From NCBI RefSeq assembly GCF_038561955.2, contig NZ_CP138333.2:1860001-1924000 (forward strand): a DNA stretch of 64,000 bases, read 5' to 3'. A model generated the notes under the pieces. That model was not told where the DNA came from and made no database searches. It saw only the letters and a list, made by a program, of their open reading frames with translations. The position numbers and the translations under genes were made by a program. This DNA comes from Salinicoccus sp. Bachu38 (GTDB taxonomy: Bacteria > Bacillota > Bacilli > Staphylococcales > Salinicoccaceae). Positions 8,396 to 17,619 of the stretch are shown here, one piece after another. Position 1 is the stretch's first letter. Each line of letters starts with the position of its first letter.

Positions 8396-8992
8396 CTATT
8401 TCACACCGCTCGCCAAAAATAAAGAGGCATCCTCATTCATGAAAATCTTCTCACCATGATGGAATGTCCCGATGGCAGGCGTCCGGAAACCGGCTTCCAT
8501 CATCAGTCCCCTCATCTCTTCATGGGCGAATCCATTATGGACCTTCGGATGATCGATCGCATTGTTCTTATCGAAATCCACGATGATCAGTCTGCCTCCC
8601 GGATTCAACGTCTCATACAGGGATTCAAGCACACCCCTGACATTCGGTATATGCAGGAGCACGAGGGAGACGATGATGACATCGGCCCTGAATTCTGTAT
8701 CATCCCGCGTCAGGTCGAGATGCACCGCTTTTACATGTTCCAGCTCCCTGTTCGTAATCTTCGCTTCTGCCACCTTCACCATCTCTCCCGAAGCATCGGC
8801 AAGCATTACGGCATCGAACATATCAGAAAGCGCGAGGCCGACAAGTCCCGTGCCGCTTCCATAATCGAGCAGTGAATGGTAACCGTGCCCCTCAAGCTCC
8901 CGCTTCATTTCACTGGAAATGATGTTCGCCAGTGCCACCCGCTCTTTTGTGTCGTACCGTTTTGCCATTTCTTCAAAAACATTATCCGACAT
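8396..8992 (-). CDS. Class I SAM-dependent methyltransferase
   Basis: 198 residues with motif I LLDYGSGTGLVGLAL, an acidic residue after strand 2 (VMLADAS), the post-motif LDLTRDD, motif IIVSLVLLHI and NPGGRLIIVDFDK. This is the UbiE/COQ5-like Methyltransf_11 architecture. Substrate is unknown. The ATG at 8992 follows GGATGGGG; a TTG five codons upstream is less likely. It lies 23 nt after the dpaL stop codon and probably shares a transcript with it, but I see no functional link to diaminopropionate breakdown. Confidence 0.85.
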   Translation of the reverse strand: MSDNVFEEMAKRYDTKERVALANIISSEMKRELEGHGYHSLLDYGSGTGLVGLALSDMFDAVMLADASGEMVKVAEAKITNRELEHVKAVHLDLTRDDTEFRADVIIVSLVLLHIPNVRGVLESLYETLNPGGRLIIVDFDKNNAIDHPKVHNGFAHEEMRGLMMEAGFRTPAIGTFHHGEKIFMNEDASLFLASGVK

Positions 8993-9015
8993 TCTATCCC
9001 CATCCAATCCATTTT

Positions 9016-10203
9016 TTAATACTGTATACGACCATTCATCACCCGCGTGTAGTTCGCGGCATCGGTATCGCCCTCGGTGCTGATGAACAGGACATTTGAA
9101 GTATCATCCAGCCCGAGCCGGCCGCGTTCTTCCTGATAGTCCGCTTCCGTCATCAATCGATGGAACGCACCGAACGGTGCGGCACCGGACTCCCCGGACA
9201 CGATCCTTTCATCCGACCCCTGCGGCCTTCCCAGCAGTCGCATGCCCCTGGCACTCGTCCCGTCTCCGCAGCTGATGAAGGCGTCGGCTGCCGCCTTCAG
9301 TATATCCCAGCCCTGGATGCTCGGTTCGCCACATGCGAGACCGGCCATCATCGTATCGAGGGCACCCGTCACACGCTGGGGTGTCCCCGAAGGATCCTGG
9401 ATCGATCGGTGGAAGCAGTCGGCCCGGTCCGGTTCCACGACAATGATCTTCGGTCCATCACCCTCCGTAAAATTGAGCAGCGCCGCTGCCATCGCACCGG
9501 CGAATGAACCGACGCCGGCCTGCAGGAACACATGTGTAATGCCATTGAAGCCCGTCGGACCGAGCTGTGAATGAACTTCGGTGATGATCGTCGTATAGCC
9601 TGCCATGATCGAGAGCGGAATCTCCTCATAGCCCGGCCATGCCGTATCCTGGATGAGCACCCAGCCGTTCTCTTCCGCCATCACGGCCACCCGCTCCACC
9701 GTCTCATCGTAGTTCAGATTCATGATCTCCGCTTCCGCACCCATCTCCCGTATCGCTTCGAGCCGTGATTCGGCTGACCCTTCCGGCATGAAGACCTTCG
9801 CCTGCTGACCGAGCAGTGACGCCGCCCACGCAATGCCCTTGCCGTGGTTGCCGTCCGTCGCCGTCGCAAATGTGACGATCAGGCGGTTTTCGAGTCCATC
9901 CAGGAGTGCACCATACCCATCGAATTCGATATTCTCGTGGTTCCTGAAATATTCAGTCACCGCATGGAGGCCGCCGAGTCCTTTGAAGGCGTTCAGTCCG
10001 AACCGCTTCGACTCATCCTTCACATATATATTCCCAACACCGATACTGCCTGCCAAGTCATTCAGCCGGACCAACGGAGTCGGCTCATAACCCGGCACAC
10101 TCTCATGGAACGTCTTCACCGCTTCCAGCCGTTCCGGATCGAAGTATTCGAGGAGCGATGAATCGATCCCTTCCTTCTTGAAGCCATTCCATGCCATCTG
10201 CAT
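9016..10203 (-). CDS. dpaL: Diaminopropionate ammonia-lyase
   Basis: PLP enzyme converting 2,3-diaminopropionate (and often D-serine) to pyruvate and ammonia; cytosolic. The 395 residues match the family length. K74 in GLNAFKGLGG is the expected Schiff-base lysine, the glycine-rich phosphate cup appears as ATATDGNHGKG, and the family-typical SGESGAAPFGAF segment is near the C-terminus. The frame is open further upstream, but the ATG at 10203 follows GGGGAGG. The gene heads a possible operon with the methyltransferase and TolB-like genes and is separated from scrB by a strong terminator. Confidence 0.92.
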   Translation of the reverse strand: MQMAWNGFKKEGIDSSLLEYFDPERLEAVKTFHESVPGYEPTPLVRLNDLAGSIGVGNIYVKDESKRFGLNAFKGLGGLHAVTEYFRNHENIEFDGYGALLDGLENRLIVTFATATDGNHGKGIAWAASLLGQQAKVFMPEGSAESRLEAIREMGAEAEIMNLNYDETVERVAVMAEENGWVLIQDTAWPGYEEIPLSIMAGYTTIITEVHSQLGPTGFNGITHVFLQAGVGSFAGAMAAALLNFTEGDGPKIIVVEPDRADCFHRSIQDPSGTPQRVTGALDTMMAGLACGEPSIQGWDILKAAADAFISCGDGTSARGMRLLGRPQGSDERIVSGESGAAPFGAFHRLMTEADYQEERGRLGLDDTSNVLFISTEGDTDAANYTRVMNGRIQY

Positions 10204-10236
10204 ATCCGTACCTCCCCTTTTCCTCCATAATAACAG

Positions 10237-10264
10237 AAAAAAGGACCGGATTTTCACCCGGTCC
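10237..10264 (-). terminator. Rho-independent terminator of scrAB
   Basis: GGACCGG (10243-10249) and CCGGTCC (10258-10264) form the stem. On the minus strand it is followed by six T residues (10237-10242 region). It lies directly after the scrB stop codon. Confidence 0.88.
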
Positions 10265-10275
10265 GGTCATTAACA

Positions 10276-11727
10276 TCAGTACATGTCGATTGTGTCTTTT
10301 TTGATGTTCCATAGTGTCATATCGCATTTTACTTCCGCATGCGTCTTCAGTTCTACTCCGGTGTCATCTTCATTCGGGAAGAATCTGCATGTACATACTT
10401 CCTTCCCGCCGTTGATGAACATTTCCACGGACGAACGATCCAGGAAGATGCGCATACCGGACAGCTGTTCAAGGAAGAAGGCTCGCTGTTCGGTCCCTTT
10501 CCCCGAGAAAACTGTCCTTTCGACGACCATCCTGTTGTTTTCGTACGTGACCTTGAGATCGTTTCTGATCACCATTTCAAACTGTCCTTCGACTGGCGAT
10601 TCGAAATCCATGCTGATTTCGGTGCAGGATCCAATTTCCTCACGGAATGCTTCTCCCGCACCCAGCAGGATATCATGATGGCGTCTCTCCCCACGCAGCC
10701 GCTCGATCTCGGGAACGGGATTCTGTGTAAGTGTGTCCCCCTCGATGCCGAGCACCCTCGGAATTGTCAGCGCATGGATCCAGTCGTTTTCAACCGTCGG
10801 CTGGTTCTGCTCCTGGTCATCGCTCATTCCCATCCAGGCAAGGAGGATCCTCCGGCCGTCGTCATCAATGAAAGTCTGTGGGGCGTAGAAATCGAACCCC
10901 CTGTCGAGCTCTGTAAAGTCACCATGGTCATAAGTGTACTGGGAGGGATCGAAGTCACCGATGAAGTATCCTGCCTGGAACAGGTTGTGGTACTTGTCCC
11001 CCTCTGCTTCAAGGCCCTGCGGGCAGACGATGAGGACATCCTGCCCATCCAGTCTGAACAGGTCGGGACACTCCCACATGTAGCCGAAGTCTCCGAGCCC
11101 GTTTCTGCCACTGCCGGCAATCGGCCCGATGAACGTCCAGTCCACAAGATTTTCCGAACGGGCGAGCACCGCTTCCCCCTGTCCCGCTTCGTTCTGTGCA
11201 CCGATGATCATCAGCCAGTCCCCATTCTCCCGCCATACTTTGGGGTCCCGGAAATCGGGTGTATAGCCTTTCGGGACATGAAGTACAGGACCGTGTTTCT
11301 TGAATGCCATACCATCTTCCGACACCGCCAGGCACTGGTAGGAGGACCGTCTGTTCTCCTCATCCTTTACGTTGCCGGTATAGAAGAGGTACAGCATCCC
11401 TTCATGTTCGACGGCACTGCCGGAATAGCATCCGTTCTTGTCATACCATTCATCAGGCATAAGGGCGACCGGCGCCATCTTCCAGCTGACGAGGTCTTCT
11501 GATGTGTAATGACCCCAAGCCTTCTTCCCGTGGGTCGTTTCAAAGGGATTCCACTGGAAGAATGCATGATAGGTCCCATCGTACTGTACCAGTCCATTTG
11601 GATCATTCAGGAATCCCACAGGCGGCATCATATGATATTCAAGCCGATAAGAGTCCCTGCCGATCTGTCGGCGGTTCTGCTGGACCGCTTCTTCTAAACG
11701 CATCCGGTAGTCGTTATCTTCAAACAT
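10276..11727 (-). CDS. scrB: Sucrose-6-phosphate hydrolase (GH32)
   Basis: Hydrolyses sucrose 6-phosphate from the PTS to glucose 6-phosphate and fructose. The 483 residues carry the GH32 nucleophile D42 in NDPNG, the transition-state pair R160/D161 in FRDPK, and acid/base E219 in ECPD, followed by a C-terminal beta-sandwich. The ATG at 11727 follows GAAGGAG and is 13 nt downstream of the scrA stop codon. It is last in a scrA-scrB transcript that ends at the 10237-10264 hairpin. Confidence 0.95.
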   Translation of the reverse strand: MFEDNDYRMRLEEAVQQNRRQIGRDSYRLEYHMMPPVGFLNDPNGLVQYDGTYHAFFQWNPFETTHGKKAWGHYTSEDLVSWKMAPVALMPDEWYDKNGCYSGSAVEHEGMLYLFYTGNVKDEENRRSSYQCLAVSEDGMAFKKHGPVLHVPKGYTPDFRDPKVWRENGDWLMIIGAQNEAGQGEAVLARSENLVDWTFIGPIAGSGRNGLGDFGYMWECPDLFRLDGQDVLIVCPQGLEAEGDKYHNLFQAGYFIGDFDPSQYTYDHGDFTELDRGFDFYAPQTFIDDDGRRILLAWMGMSDDQEQNQPTVENDWIHALTIPRVLGIEGDTLTQNPVPEIERLRGERRHHDILLGAGEAFREEIGSCTEISMDFESPVEGQFEMVIRNDLKVTYENNRMVVERTVFSGKGTEQRAFFLEQLSGMRIFLDRSSVEMFINGGKEVCTCRFFPNEDDTGVELKTHAEVKCDMTLWNIKKDTIDMY

Positions 11728-11740
11728 GTCAAAACTCCTT

Positions 11741-13147
11741 CTACTCTTCAATGATTTCCTCTGCTTTCTTATCGGAATAGCCGAACAGCCACGTCAGGAC
11801 GAAGGCCACGCCGATCGCCACGATGTTGACGAGGATGTACATGAAGATCTGTTCATTCAGGTATAGAAGAGTTCCCGGAATGACGGTGATCGCCATGCCG
11901 GTTCCCGCCAGTCCTGAGATTGAGGCCACGAAGCCACCGGCGGCGCCGCCGATGAGTCCCATGACGAATGGCCAGATGTAGCGCAGGTTCACACCGAATA
12001 TGGCCGGCTCCGTGATGCCGAGGAATGCCGAGAATGAAGATGGCAGGGCCAGTGCCTTGAGCTTCTTCGACTTCGTCTTCAGACCGACCGCAAGTGTTGC
12101 GCCACCCTGGGCCGCAACCGCTGCCGTAGCGATGGCATTGTATGGGTTTGCACCAAGCTCGTCCAGCAGCTGGATTTCAAGCAGGTTGAAGATGTGGTGT
12201 ACGCCGGTGATGACGATGATCTGGTTCAGACCACCGATGAGTATGCCGCTGAGCCCAAATGGCCAGGCGAGTACGGATAGTGTCGCATCGAGTATGACCC
12301 CTTCCAGTGCATGGAAGACCGGCCCGATCAAGAAGAGTGCCAGCGTGATCATGATGAGCAGTGTCAGGAATGGGGTCAGGATGAGGTCCAGTGCTTCCGG
12401 CATCCTATTTCTGATATACCGTTCCACTTTGGCCCCGATGATGCCGGCGATGAATGCAGGAAGTACGGATGCCTGATAGCCGACGACCGGGATGAAGCCG
12501 GCGAACATGATCGGTTCCACGCCTCCGCCTGCAACATCCCATGCATTCGGCAGTGCCGGACTGACGAGCATCAGTCCGAGCACGAGACCAAGGATCGGTG
12601 TGCCTCCGAACACCCTGAACGTCGACCAGGCAATGAGCGCCGGCAGGAAGATGAAGGCGGTATCCGTCAGGATTTCAGTAAACAGGAGGAAGTTCTCCGA
12701 AATGTCGTCCGGCGTCAGGCCGAACAGGGCGAGTACCTGCTCCTGAACGATGAGCCCACGCAGACCCATGAACAGGCCGGTGGCGACGAGAACCGGGATG
12801 ATCGGCACGAAGACGTCGCCGAATGAACGGATGGCCCTTTGCACCATATTGCCCTTTTTGGCCCCCTCCTTCTTCGCTTCGGTCTTGGTCGTGCCTTCGA
12901 AACCGGATTTGACCATTTCATCGTGGATCCGGTTGACCGTGCCCGTTCCGAGGATGACCTGGTACTGGCCGGAATTGTAGAAGGCCCCTTTCACCTTGTC
13001 GATGTTCTCGACCGCCTCCTGGTCGATTTTGCTTCTATCTTCTATGATGAGCCGCAGTCGTGTAGCGCAATGGGCGACGGAAGAGATGTTCTCCTCTCCG
13101 CCTACAGCTTCGATGATCTCTTTGGCGATTCTGCTGTTATCCGACAT
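11741..13147 (-). CDS. scrA: Sucrose PTS transporter subunit EIIBC
   Basis: Imports and phosphorylates sucrose. The EIIB domain is at residues ~1-85 with phospho-accepting C27 in SSVAHCATRLRL. The membrane EIIC domain (~105-460, about ten helices) contains GITEPAIFGVNL. There is no EIIA domain, so it must borrow one, as is common for sucrose EIIBC proteins. The ATG at 13147 follows AGAAGGAG; the longer open frame upstream contains the operator and is not translated. Sucrose rather than trehalose specificity rests on the adjacent scrB and LacI-type regulator. Confidence 0.92.
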   Translation of the reverse strand: MSDNSRIAKEIIEAVGGEENISSVAHCATRLRLIIEDRSKIDQEAVENIDKVKGAFYNSGQYQVILGTGTVNRIHDEMVKSGFEGTTKTEAKKEGAKKGNMVQRAIRSFGDVFVPIIPVLVATGLFMGLRGLIVQEQVLALFGLTPDDISENFLLFTEILTDTAFIFLPALIAWSTFRVFGGTPILGLVLGLMLVSPALPNAWDVAGGGVEPIMFAGFIPVVGYQASVLPAFIAGIIGAKVERYIRNRMPEALDLILTPFLTLLIMITLALFLIGPVFHALEGVILDATLSVLAWPFGLSGILIGGLNQIIVITGVHHIFNLLEIQLLDELGANPYNAIATAAVAAQGGATLAVGLKTKSKKLKALALPSSFSAFLGITEPAIFGVNLRYIWPFVMGLIGGAAGGFVASISGLAGTGMAITVIPGTLLYLNEQIFMYILVNIVAIGVAFVLTWLFGYSDKKAEEIIEE

Positions 13148-13182
13148 TTTAACACTCCTTCTTTCTAAATAGTCTGAATTAG

Positions 13183-13194
13183 GGAATCGATTCC
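13183..13194. promoter_or_regulatory. LacI-type operator of scrAB
   Basis: Perfect 12-bp palindrome GGAATCGATTCC with central CG, 36 nt upstream of the scrA start and downstream of the scrR terminator. This is the form expected of a ScrR operator. It lacks the TG..CA ends of a good CcpA cre site. Confidence 0.7.
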
Positions 13195-13205
13195 ACATTT
13201 GCGGA

Positions 13206-13240
13206 AGAAAAAATGAAGGCGCATGATTCCGCTTTCATTC
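13206..13240 (-). terminator. Terminator of scrR
   Basis: On the minus strand AATGAAAGCG pairs with CGCCTTCATT (one mismatch) and is followed by TTTTTTC. It separates scrR from scrAB, so scrAB depends on its own operator-controlled promoter. Confidence 0.65.
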
Positions 13241-13243
13241 TTA

Positions 13244-14233
13244 CTATACACTATCTCTCTCAACGAGCTTAAAGTCAAGCACTTTTTTATCTGAAACATC
13301 TTTTTCTCCCTGCAGCAGCTGCATCATCGTGCGCGCTGCAACACTTCCCGCCTGCTCATATTCGTACTCGATCGTCGTCAGTGCAGGTTCGATGAAGCGT
13401 GACGTTTCGGAAGAGCCGATCCCGACGACTGCGACATCCCCGGGGATATCATAACCGTGGCGTCTGATGTATCGCCATGCGCCGAGCCCCATCCTGTCGG
13501 TGGCAGCAAACACCGCATCCACTTTCCCGGATGATGTCTCCAGCATCCGTGCCGCCGCTTCGTATCCGGAACCTATGGAGAAGTCACCCTTCTCCATCCA
13601 GGCATCCTCCACTTCAATGCCATGCTGTGCCATCGCCTCCAGATATCCCGCTTTCCTCTGTACCCCGACTGACCGGTCCGCCTCGTCCACACCGATGTAG
13701 CCGATCGACCGGCGCCCTTTTTCGATCAGCAGTTCCGTCATCCGGCGTGCTGCAGCATGATCATCGAAGATGACGGACGGCACGCCCGACATCTCCTGGC
13801 CGACCACGACCACCGGTACTTTGGACGATTTGATTTCGTCCACCAGTGCCTGATCCACATTCGTCGCGATGAGGATGATACCATCCACCTGCCGGTTCTG
13901 CAGCAGGCGCAGATGTTCGATCTCCTTCTGCCTCTCCAGGTCAGTAGTCGTCAGCAGGATCTGATAGCCGATGCCCTCGAACACACTGTTCATCCCATTC
14001 ACCGTCCGGGAAGATGTATCCGTGCTGATCTTCGGCAGGATTACACCGATGATCTTCGTCTCCTTAGTCCGGAGTGACTTCGCATGCTGGCTCGGGACGT
14101 AGCCCGTCTCCTCGATGACGGCCATCACCCTTTTCCGGGCCTTCTCGCTGACGTATCCCGTGCTGTTGATCACCCGGGACACTGTCGTCCTTGAGACACC
14201 CGCCAGTTTCGCTATATCGTTGATGGTTATCAT
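13244..14233 (-). CDS. scrR: LacI-family sucrose operon repressor
   Basis: 329 residues: a LacI helix-turn-helix at the N-terminus (ITINDIAKLAGVSRTTVSRV) and a periplasmic-binding-protein-like effector domain. The hinge includes QHAKSLRTKETKIIGVILP. It lies directly upstream of scrA on the same strand and probably binds the GGAATCGATTCC site, releasing it when sucrose or its phosphate is present. The ATG at 14233 gives the canonical short N-terminus before the HTH; seven further upstream codons are open but unlike the family. Confidence 0.88.
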   Translation of the reverse strand: MITINDIAKLAGVSRTTVSRVINSTGYVSEKARKRVMAVIEETGYVPSQHAKSLRTKETKIIGVILPKISTDTSSRTVNGMNSVFEGIGYQILLTTTDLERQKEIEHLRLLQNRQVDGIILIATNVDQALVDEIKSSKVPVVVVGQEMSGVPSVIFDDHAAARRMTELLIEKGRRSIGYIGVDEADRSVGVQRKAGYLEAMAQHGIEVEDAWMEKGDFSIGSGYEAAARMLETSSGKVDAVFAATDRMGLGAWRYIRRHGYDIPGDVAVVGIGSSETSRFIEPALTTIEYEYEQAGSVAARTMMQLLQGEKDVSDKKVLDFKLVERDSV

Positions 14234-14340
14234 CAGCCTCACCTGCACCTCCATCTTTTACTGCTTTCATCATAACCGATATTGGTCTCATTTTAAATCC
14301 ATTGTTGACGCTTTTACCTGTTTGTCATTGGAGTGGAAAA

Positions 14341-14364
14341 GGTGGAACGCGTGCTGCGTTCCAC
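14341..14364 (-). terminator. Terminator after the DUF6366 gene
   Basis: GGTGGAACGC (14341-14350) and GCGTTCCACC (14355-14364) form a 10-bp stem with a short loop. On the minus strand the stem is followed by TTTTCC. It ends the four-gene operon 17599-14399. Confidence 0.85.
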
Positions 14365-14398
14365 CTCTGTCATTGATGCACCTTATGCGCCATGGGGC

Positions 14399-14611
14399 TC
14401 AGAAAAAGACAAGGCCGGCTGCCACCCCTACTATGAACAGCAGAATGAGTATGCCCAGACCCTTCCAGCCCAGGCTGCCTGCCAGATCGGCCAGATTACC
14501 ACCGCTTGCCCTGTCGGAAGCATCCTTCAGATTTCCTGCAGGGTGCCTCTTCGATTCCTCCTGTCTCAATCTTTCCCTTCTTTGTTCAGAACTCTCCCTA
14601 TCATCACGCAT
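14399..14611 (-). CDS. DUF6366 family small membrane protein
   Basis: 70 residues: a charged N-terminal half (RRERLRQEESKRHPAGNLKD), the conserved GGNLADLAGSLGWKG segment and one C-terminal membrane helix. This pattern matches the DUF6366 family of Firmicutes, which has no known role. Start at 14611 has a GGAGGTGA site that lies within the end of the preceding hydrolase gene region, 12 nt after its stop codon, so the two are probably co-transcribed. Confidence 0.75.
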   Translation of the reverse strand: MRDDRESSEQRRERLRQEESKRHPAGNLKDASDRASGGNLADLAGSLGWKGLGILILLFIVGVAAGLVFF

Positions 14612-14623
14612 GAAATCACCTCC

Positions 14624-15592
14624 CTATTCCAGCGATGCCAATATATCCTTCATCCGCCTGCGCGCGTCCGCCCCTTCCCTGATCGGATACTGGGGGAAGA
14701 CATGGTTCATCATCGGATACTCGTAATATTCATGGTCGGCGCCTGCCTCGCGGAGCATTCCGGCAAACTTTCTCGCATCGGGTAGACAGATTTCCCGGTC
14801 ACCGACGAATATGTACAGTTTGGGCAGCCCGGAAAGCGTTCCGTTTATTGGGGATATTTTATAGTAGGCGGGATCCTGGTTCCCGGCCCAGATGCGGCCG
14901 ATGACTTTCAGATTGTCCGGCTTCAGCATCGGGTCGAGCTTCGCGTACCGCTCCAGCTCGGGATGCTCCAATGTGACATCGAGCCACGGAGAGATGGTGA
15001 TCAGCGCCTTCGGCTGGGGCAGTGCCTCTTCAGCCAGCCACTGGGAAAATCCGATGGCGAGCCCACCCCCTGCAGAGTCCCCCATCAGCACCGGGGCATC
15101 GGCATCTTCAGCCAGAAGATCCTGATAGAGAGCCGCCACTTTCGCATATGCACTTTCAAAAGAGTATTCGGGTGTCTTCGGATAGATCGGCACAATGAAT
15201 TCCAGGCCGGTGTCCTGCACCATCCTGTCGAGGAACAGCCAGTGGAATAGAGAGGGCTGATGGATATAGCCGCCACCATGGAGGTAAAGGACCCTGCGAT
15301 TTCCCCTCTTGCGGCGGGGATGCATCCTGTACACTTTCATCCCTGCTTTCTGGAAAGGTTCGACCTCCGACCGCATGATGCCTTCGGGTATTTTATGCTC
15401 TTTCCGGTTCTCCTTGAAATTTCTGGCGAGCATCTTCTCGTCGACCGCTTCGAGATCGAAGTTGACGATCCGGATCAGATCTTCGGCCAACTTGCTTCCG
15501 ACGCTCCTTTTTTCCACGAGAACCGCCCGCGCTGAGTATAATAGAACCCCCGCACCCGCCATGATGGCAGACGCTTTAAGGATGTCCTTCAT
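14624..15592 (-). CDS. Alpha/beta hydrolase, hormone-sensitive-lipase-type esterase
   Basis: 322 residues. An N-terminal hydrophobic helix (ILKASAIMAGAGVLLYSARA) suggests membrane attachment. The HSL-family oxyanion motif HGGGY is at 105-109, nucleophile S173 in GDSAGGG, then D265 (VGDREICL) and H297 (MMNHVFP). It would hydrolyse a short or medium acyl ester. It follows the DUF6320 gene by 67 nt in an operon headed by an acetyltransferase-like protein, so its ester substrate may be the product or precursor handled there. No polypeptide partner is evident. Confidence 0.85.
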   Translation of the reverse strand: MKDILKASAIMAGAGVLLYSARAVLVEKRSVGSKLAEDLIRIVNFDLEAVDEKMLARNFKENRKEHKIPEGIMRSEVEPFQKAGMKVYRMHPRRKRGNRRVLYLHGGGYIHQPSLFHWLFLDRMVQDTGLEFIVPIYPKTPEYSFESAYAKVAALYQDLLAEDADAPVLMGDSAGGGLAIGFSQWLAEEALPQPKALITISPWLDVTLEHPELERYAKLDPMLKPDNLKVIGRIWAGNQDPAYYKISPINGTLSGLPKLYIFVGDREICLPDARKFAGMLREAGADHEYYEYPMMNHVFPQYPIREGADARRRMKDILASLE

Positions 15593-15659
15593 ACAATCAT
15601 TCCTTTCAATTCTGGTTGCCTAAGTGGCGCATGGGAATTCCCGTGCATGCTGGTTGATG

Positions 15660-16325
15660 CTAGAGATGGAACCGCCGGCTCAGCTGTGTCATGAATGCCT
15701 GGTTGGCAAACAGCAGGATCGAGCAGAACGTGGTCACAGCAAACAGGGCTGCGACGACGCTTGGCCAGAGCACGGTTGCAATGCCTGTGAGATAGAATAC
15801 CATCGGCAGGAAGCCGAAGGCGATCATCATCAGCAGCGAGCTGACATATCCGCCCCATCTCAGGCGGACTTTCAGTATGATGATGGACATTGCCAGAATG
15901 CCCGCAATGATCAGGAACGGGACGACATAATCCACTGACCACTGGATGGAGCCCGACATGGCATCGATGACCAGCAGCAGGATCGTCAGGCTGATGACCT
16001 GGGCGGTGATCTTTCCGCCCAAGTGGGAGGCCGACAGGATCGTATGATTGAGCGATACCACTGCATAGAATACGGCGACCGCGACATAGAACACCCAGAG
16101 GAACTGGGGCATGAAGATGATGTTGATCGCAAGGCATGCGAGCACTGCCAATATGCCTGCGAATATCGCAAGTTTCGATATCCGCGACCTTATCCTGTGC
16201 TCCTTCCTGTCATAGTCCGGGTACCATTCAGCCCCCTCTTCAGCATCCGGATCCAGAATCCGGGTGTAGCACAGGGGACATGTTTCCTGACCTGTCAATA
16301 CATCGCAATTTGGACACCGCTTCAT
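15660..16325 (-). CDS. DUF6320 zinc-ribbon membrane protein
   Basis: 221 residues. The N-terminus is a zinc ribbon, CPNCDVLTGQETCPLC, followed by about six predicted membrane helices. It resembles DUF6320 proteins, which are typically encoded beside acetyltransferase-like proteins. The start ATG at 16325 overlaps the stop codon of the preceding gene (ATGA), indicating translational coupling; the GGGGGG of that region supplies the ribosome site. Role unknown. Confidence 0.78.
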   Translation of the reverse strand: MKRCPNCDVLTGQETCPLCYTRILDPDAEEGAEWYPDYDRKEHRIRSRISKLAIFAGILAVLACLAINIIFMPQFLWVFYVAVAVFYAVVSLNHTILSASHLGGKITAQVISLTILLLVIDAMSGSIQWSVDYVVPFLIIAGILAMSIIILKVRLRWGGYVSSLLMMIAFGFLPMVFYLTGIATVLWPSVVAALFAVTTFCSILLFANQAFMTQLSRRFHL

Positions 16326-17599
16326 CCTTCCACCCCCCAATCATTCGAATAGACCGCGACATCGAGACCCGTGATGGCACCCAATTCCCTGAAGAATGAC
16401 CGGATGATGCCATTCTCTTCAATCGACCTTGCAAAGGTGAGGGTCAGCTGATCATTCAGCGTGCCGATGCCACAGTTGATCGGACTTTTCCTTGTCGGGT
16501 ACAGCACCACTTCCATCCGCTCGACATGGGGCTTCATCGAGTCGGGCAGTTTCACATTGCCGAGGTTGGAGAGGGTCATGGTCTTTGCCCGCTCCCCGAT
16601 CTGATTGAAACCAAAACGCATGATCGGATATTTCAGGAAGACGGGCATGATCCGTGTCCAAAGATTGCTTTGCAGGGAAACGAAACGGTCGATGCCCATC
16701 TGCAGGCTTTCCTTGTCCGTCTTCTGCCTCAGCTGATCCGACACTTCCCTGATGATATCATCCAGCGCCGTATCATCATCCACCTGGACACCGATATTGG
16801 TCACGGAAAAGAAGTTCCTCAAAGTCGTGGAGGGAAAATGCCTGCGCAGGCTGACGGGCAGCGCAATGGCAACCATATCTTCAGATGTCTCCCGTTTCAT
16901 CTTCTCGGCATGGATGACATCGATCAGCACACTGGTGAGGAGCCCCGTCAAAGAAGTCCCCCTGCTCTTGGCGAATGCATTGAGCGCCGATGCATCCACC
17001 ACGCCATGGACGACGTTTATACCCGGCGGATCGAATGTCGTCCCCTTGACCTGGTAGGCCTTCCGGCTCCTGCTCACAGGCTGCTTTCTCTTATGGGATG
17101 TTGCATACCTTTCAAAACTGTCCTCCATCTCTTCGCTTTTCGGAGACGCTTCAGGCAGAAGCACCTCGCCTTCCGCCTGCACATTCTTGCCCTTGAGGCG
17201 CAAGTATTGATAGACGATCGTCTTCAGAAATTCCACCGCGCCCCCGCCGTCAGTGAGCGAATGGAAGATCTCGACCGAAATCCGGCGGTCGAAATACAAG
17301 ACCCGGATCAGGTAGGCATTGTTCTCCCGCCTGTCGATCGGCGCACAGGGGTAGTCCACTTCCCTCTTAACAAGGAGCTGAGCATCATTTTGCTCCATGA
17401 AGTCCCAGAACAGTCCCTTGCGCACCCGGACGGTGAGTGTCGGAAAACGTACCGCTACGATGTCCAGCGCCTCCTGGAGACACCGCGGCTCTACCGTCTC
17501 GTTCAATATCATGGATACCCGGAACACCGAGGAGTTGGTCGCACTCGATACCGCATGAAATATTTTACCCGTGTTGTCTATCCGATACCATCTATCCAT
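16322..17599 (-). CDS. Alcohol acetyltransferase-like / condensation-fold acyltransferase
   Basis: 425 residues with the condensation/acyltransferase fold. H113 and D117 lie in HSLTDGGG, the HxxxDG active-site motif of BAHD, NRPS-condensation and alcohol O-acetyltransferases. It should move an acyl group from CoA or a carrier onto an alcohol or amine. It heads the minus-strand operon and is coupled to the DUF6320 gene by an ATGA overlap. Start at 17599 has a perfect AAGGAGGTGA site. There is no carrier-protein or NRPS gene nearby, so a small-molecule or lipid acceptor is more likely. Confidence 0.75.
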   Translation of the reverse strand: MDRWYRIDNTGKIFHAVSSATNSSVFRVSMILNETVEPRCLQEALDIVAVRFPTLTVRVRKGLFWDFMEQNDAQLLVKREVDYPCAPIDRRENNAYLIRVLYFDRRISVEIFHSLTDGGGAVEFLKTIVYQYLRLKGKNVQAEGEVLLPEASPKSEEMEDSFERYATSHKRKQPVSRSRKAYQVKGTTFDPPGINVVHGVVDASALNAFAKSRGTSLTGLLTSVLIDVIHAEKMKRETSEDMVAIALPVSLRRHFPSTTLRNFFSVTNIGVQVDDDTALDDIIREVSDQLRQKTDKESLQMGIDRFVSLQSNLWTRIMPVFLKYPIMRFGFNQIGERAKTMTLSNLGNVKLPDSMKPHVERMEVVLYPTRKSPINCGIGTLNDQLTLTFARSIEENGIIRSFFRELGAITGLDVAVYSNDWGVEG

Positions 17600-17619
17600 C
17601 CGCTCACCTCCTTGTTGTT

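Noticed and set aside
10339-11502. 387-codon plus-strand frame across scrB
   Set aside because: Antisense shadow of a well-supported GH32 gene.
13183-13194. CcpA cre site at the scr operator
   Set aside because: The palindrome lacks the TG at one end and CA at the other at cre positions; a ScrR operator explains it better.
15589-16137. 182-codon minus-strand frame overlapping the DUF6320 gene
   Set aside because: Alternate frame of the same strand, rich in His/Pro; the DUF6320 frame has the zinc ribbon, helices and a coupled start.
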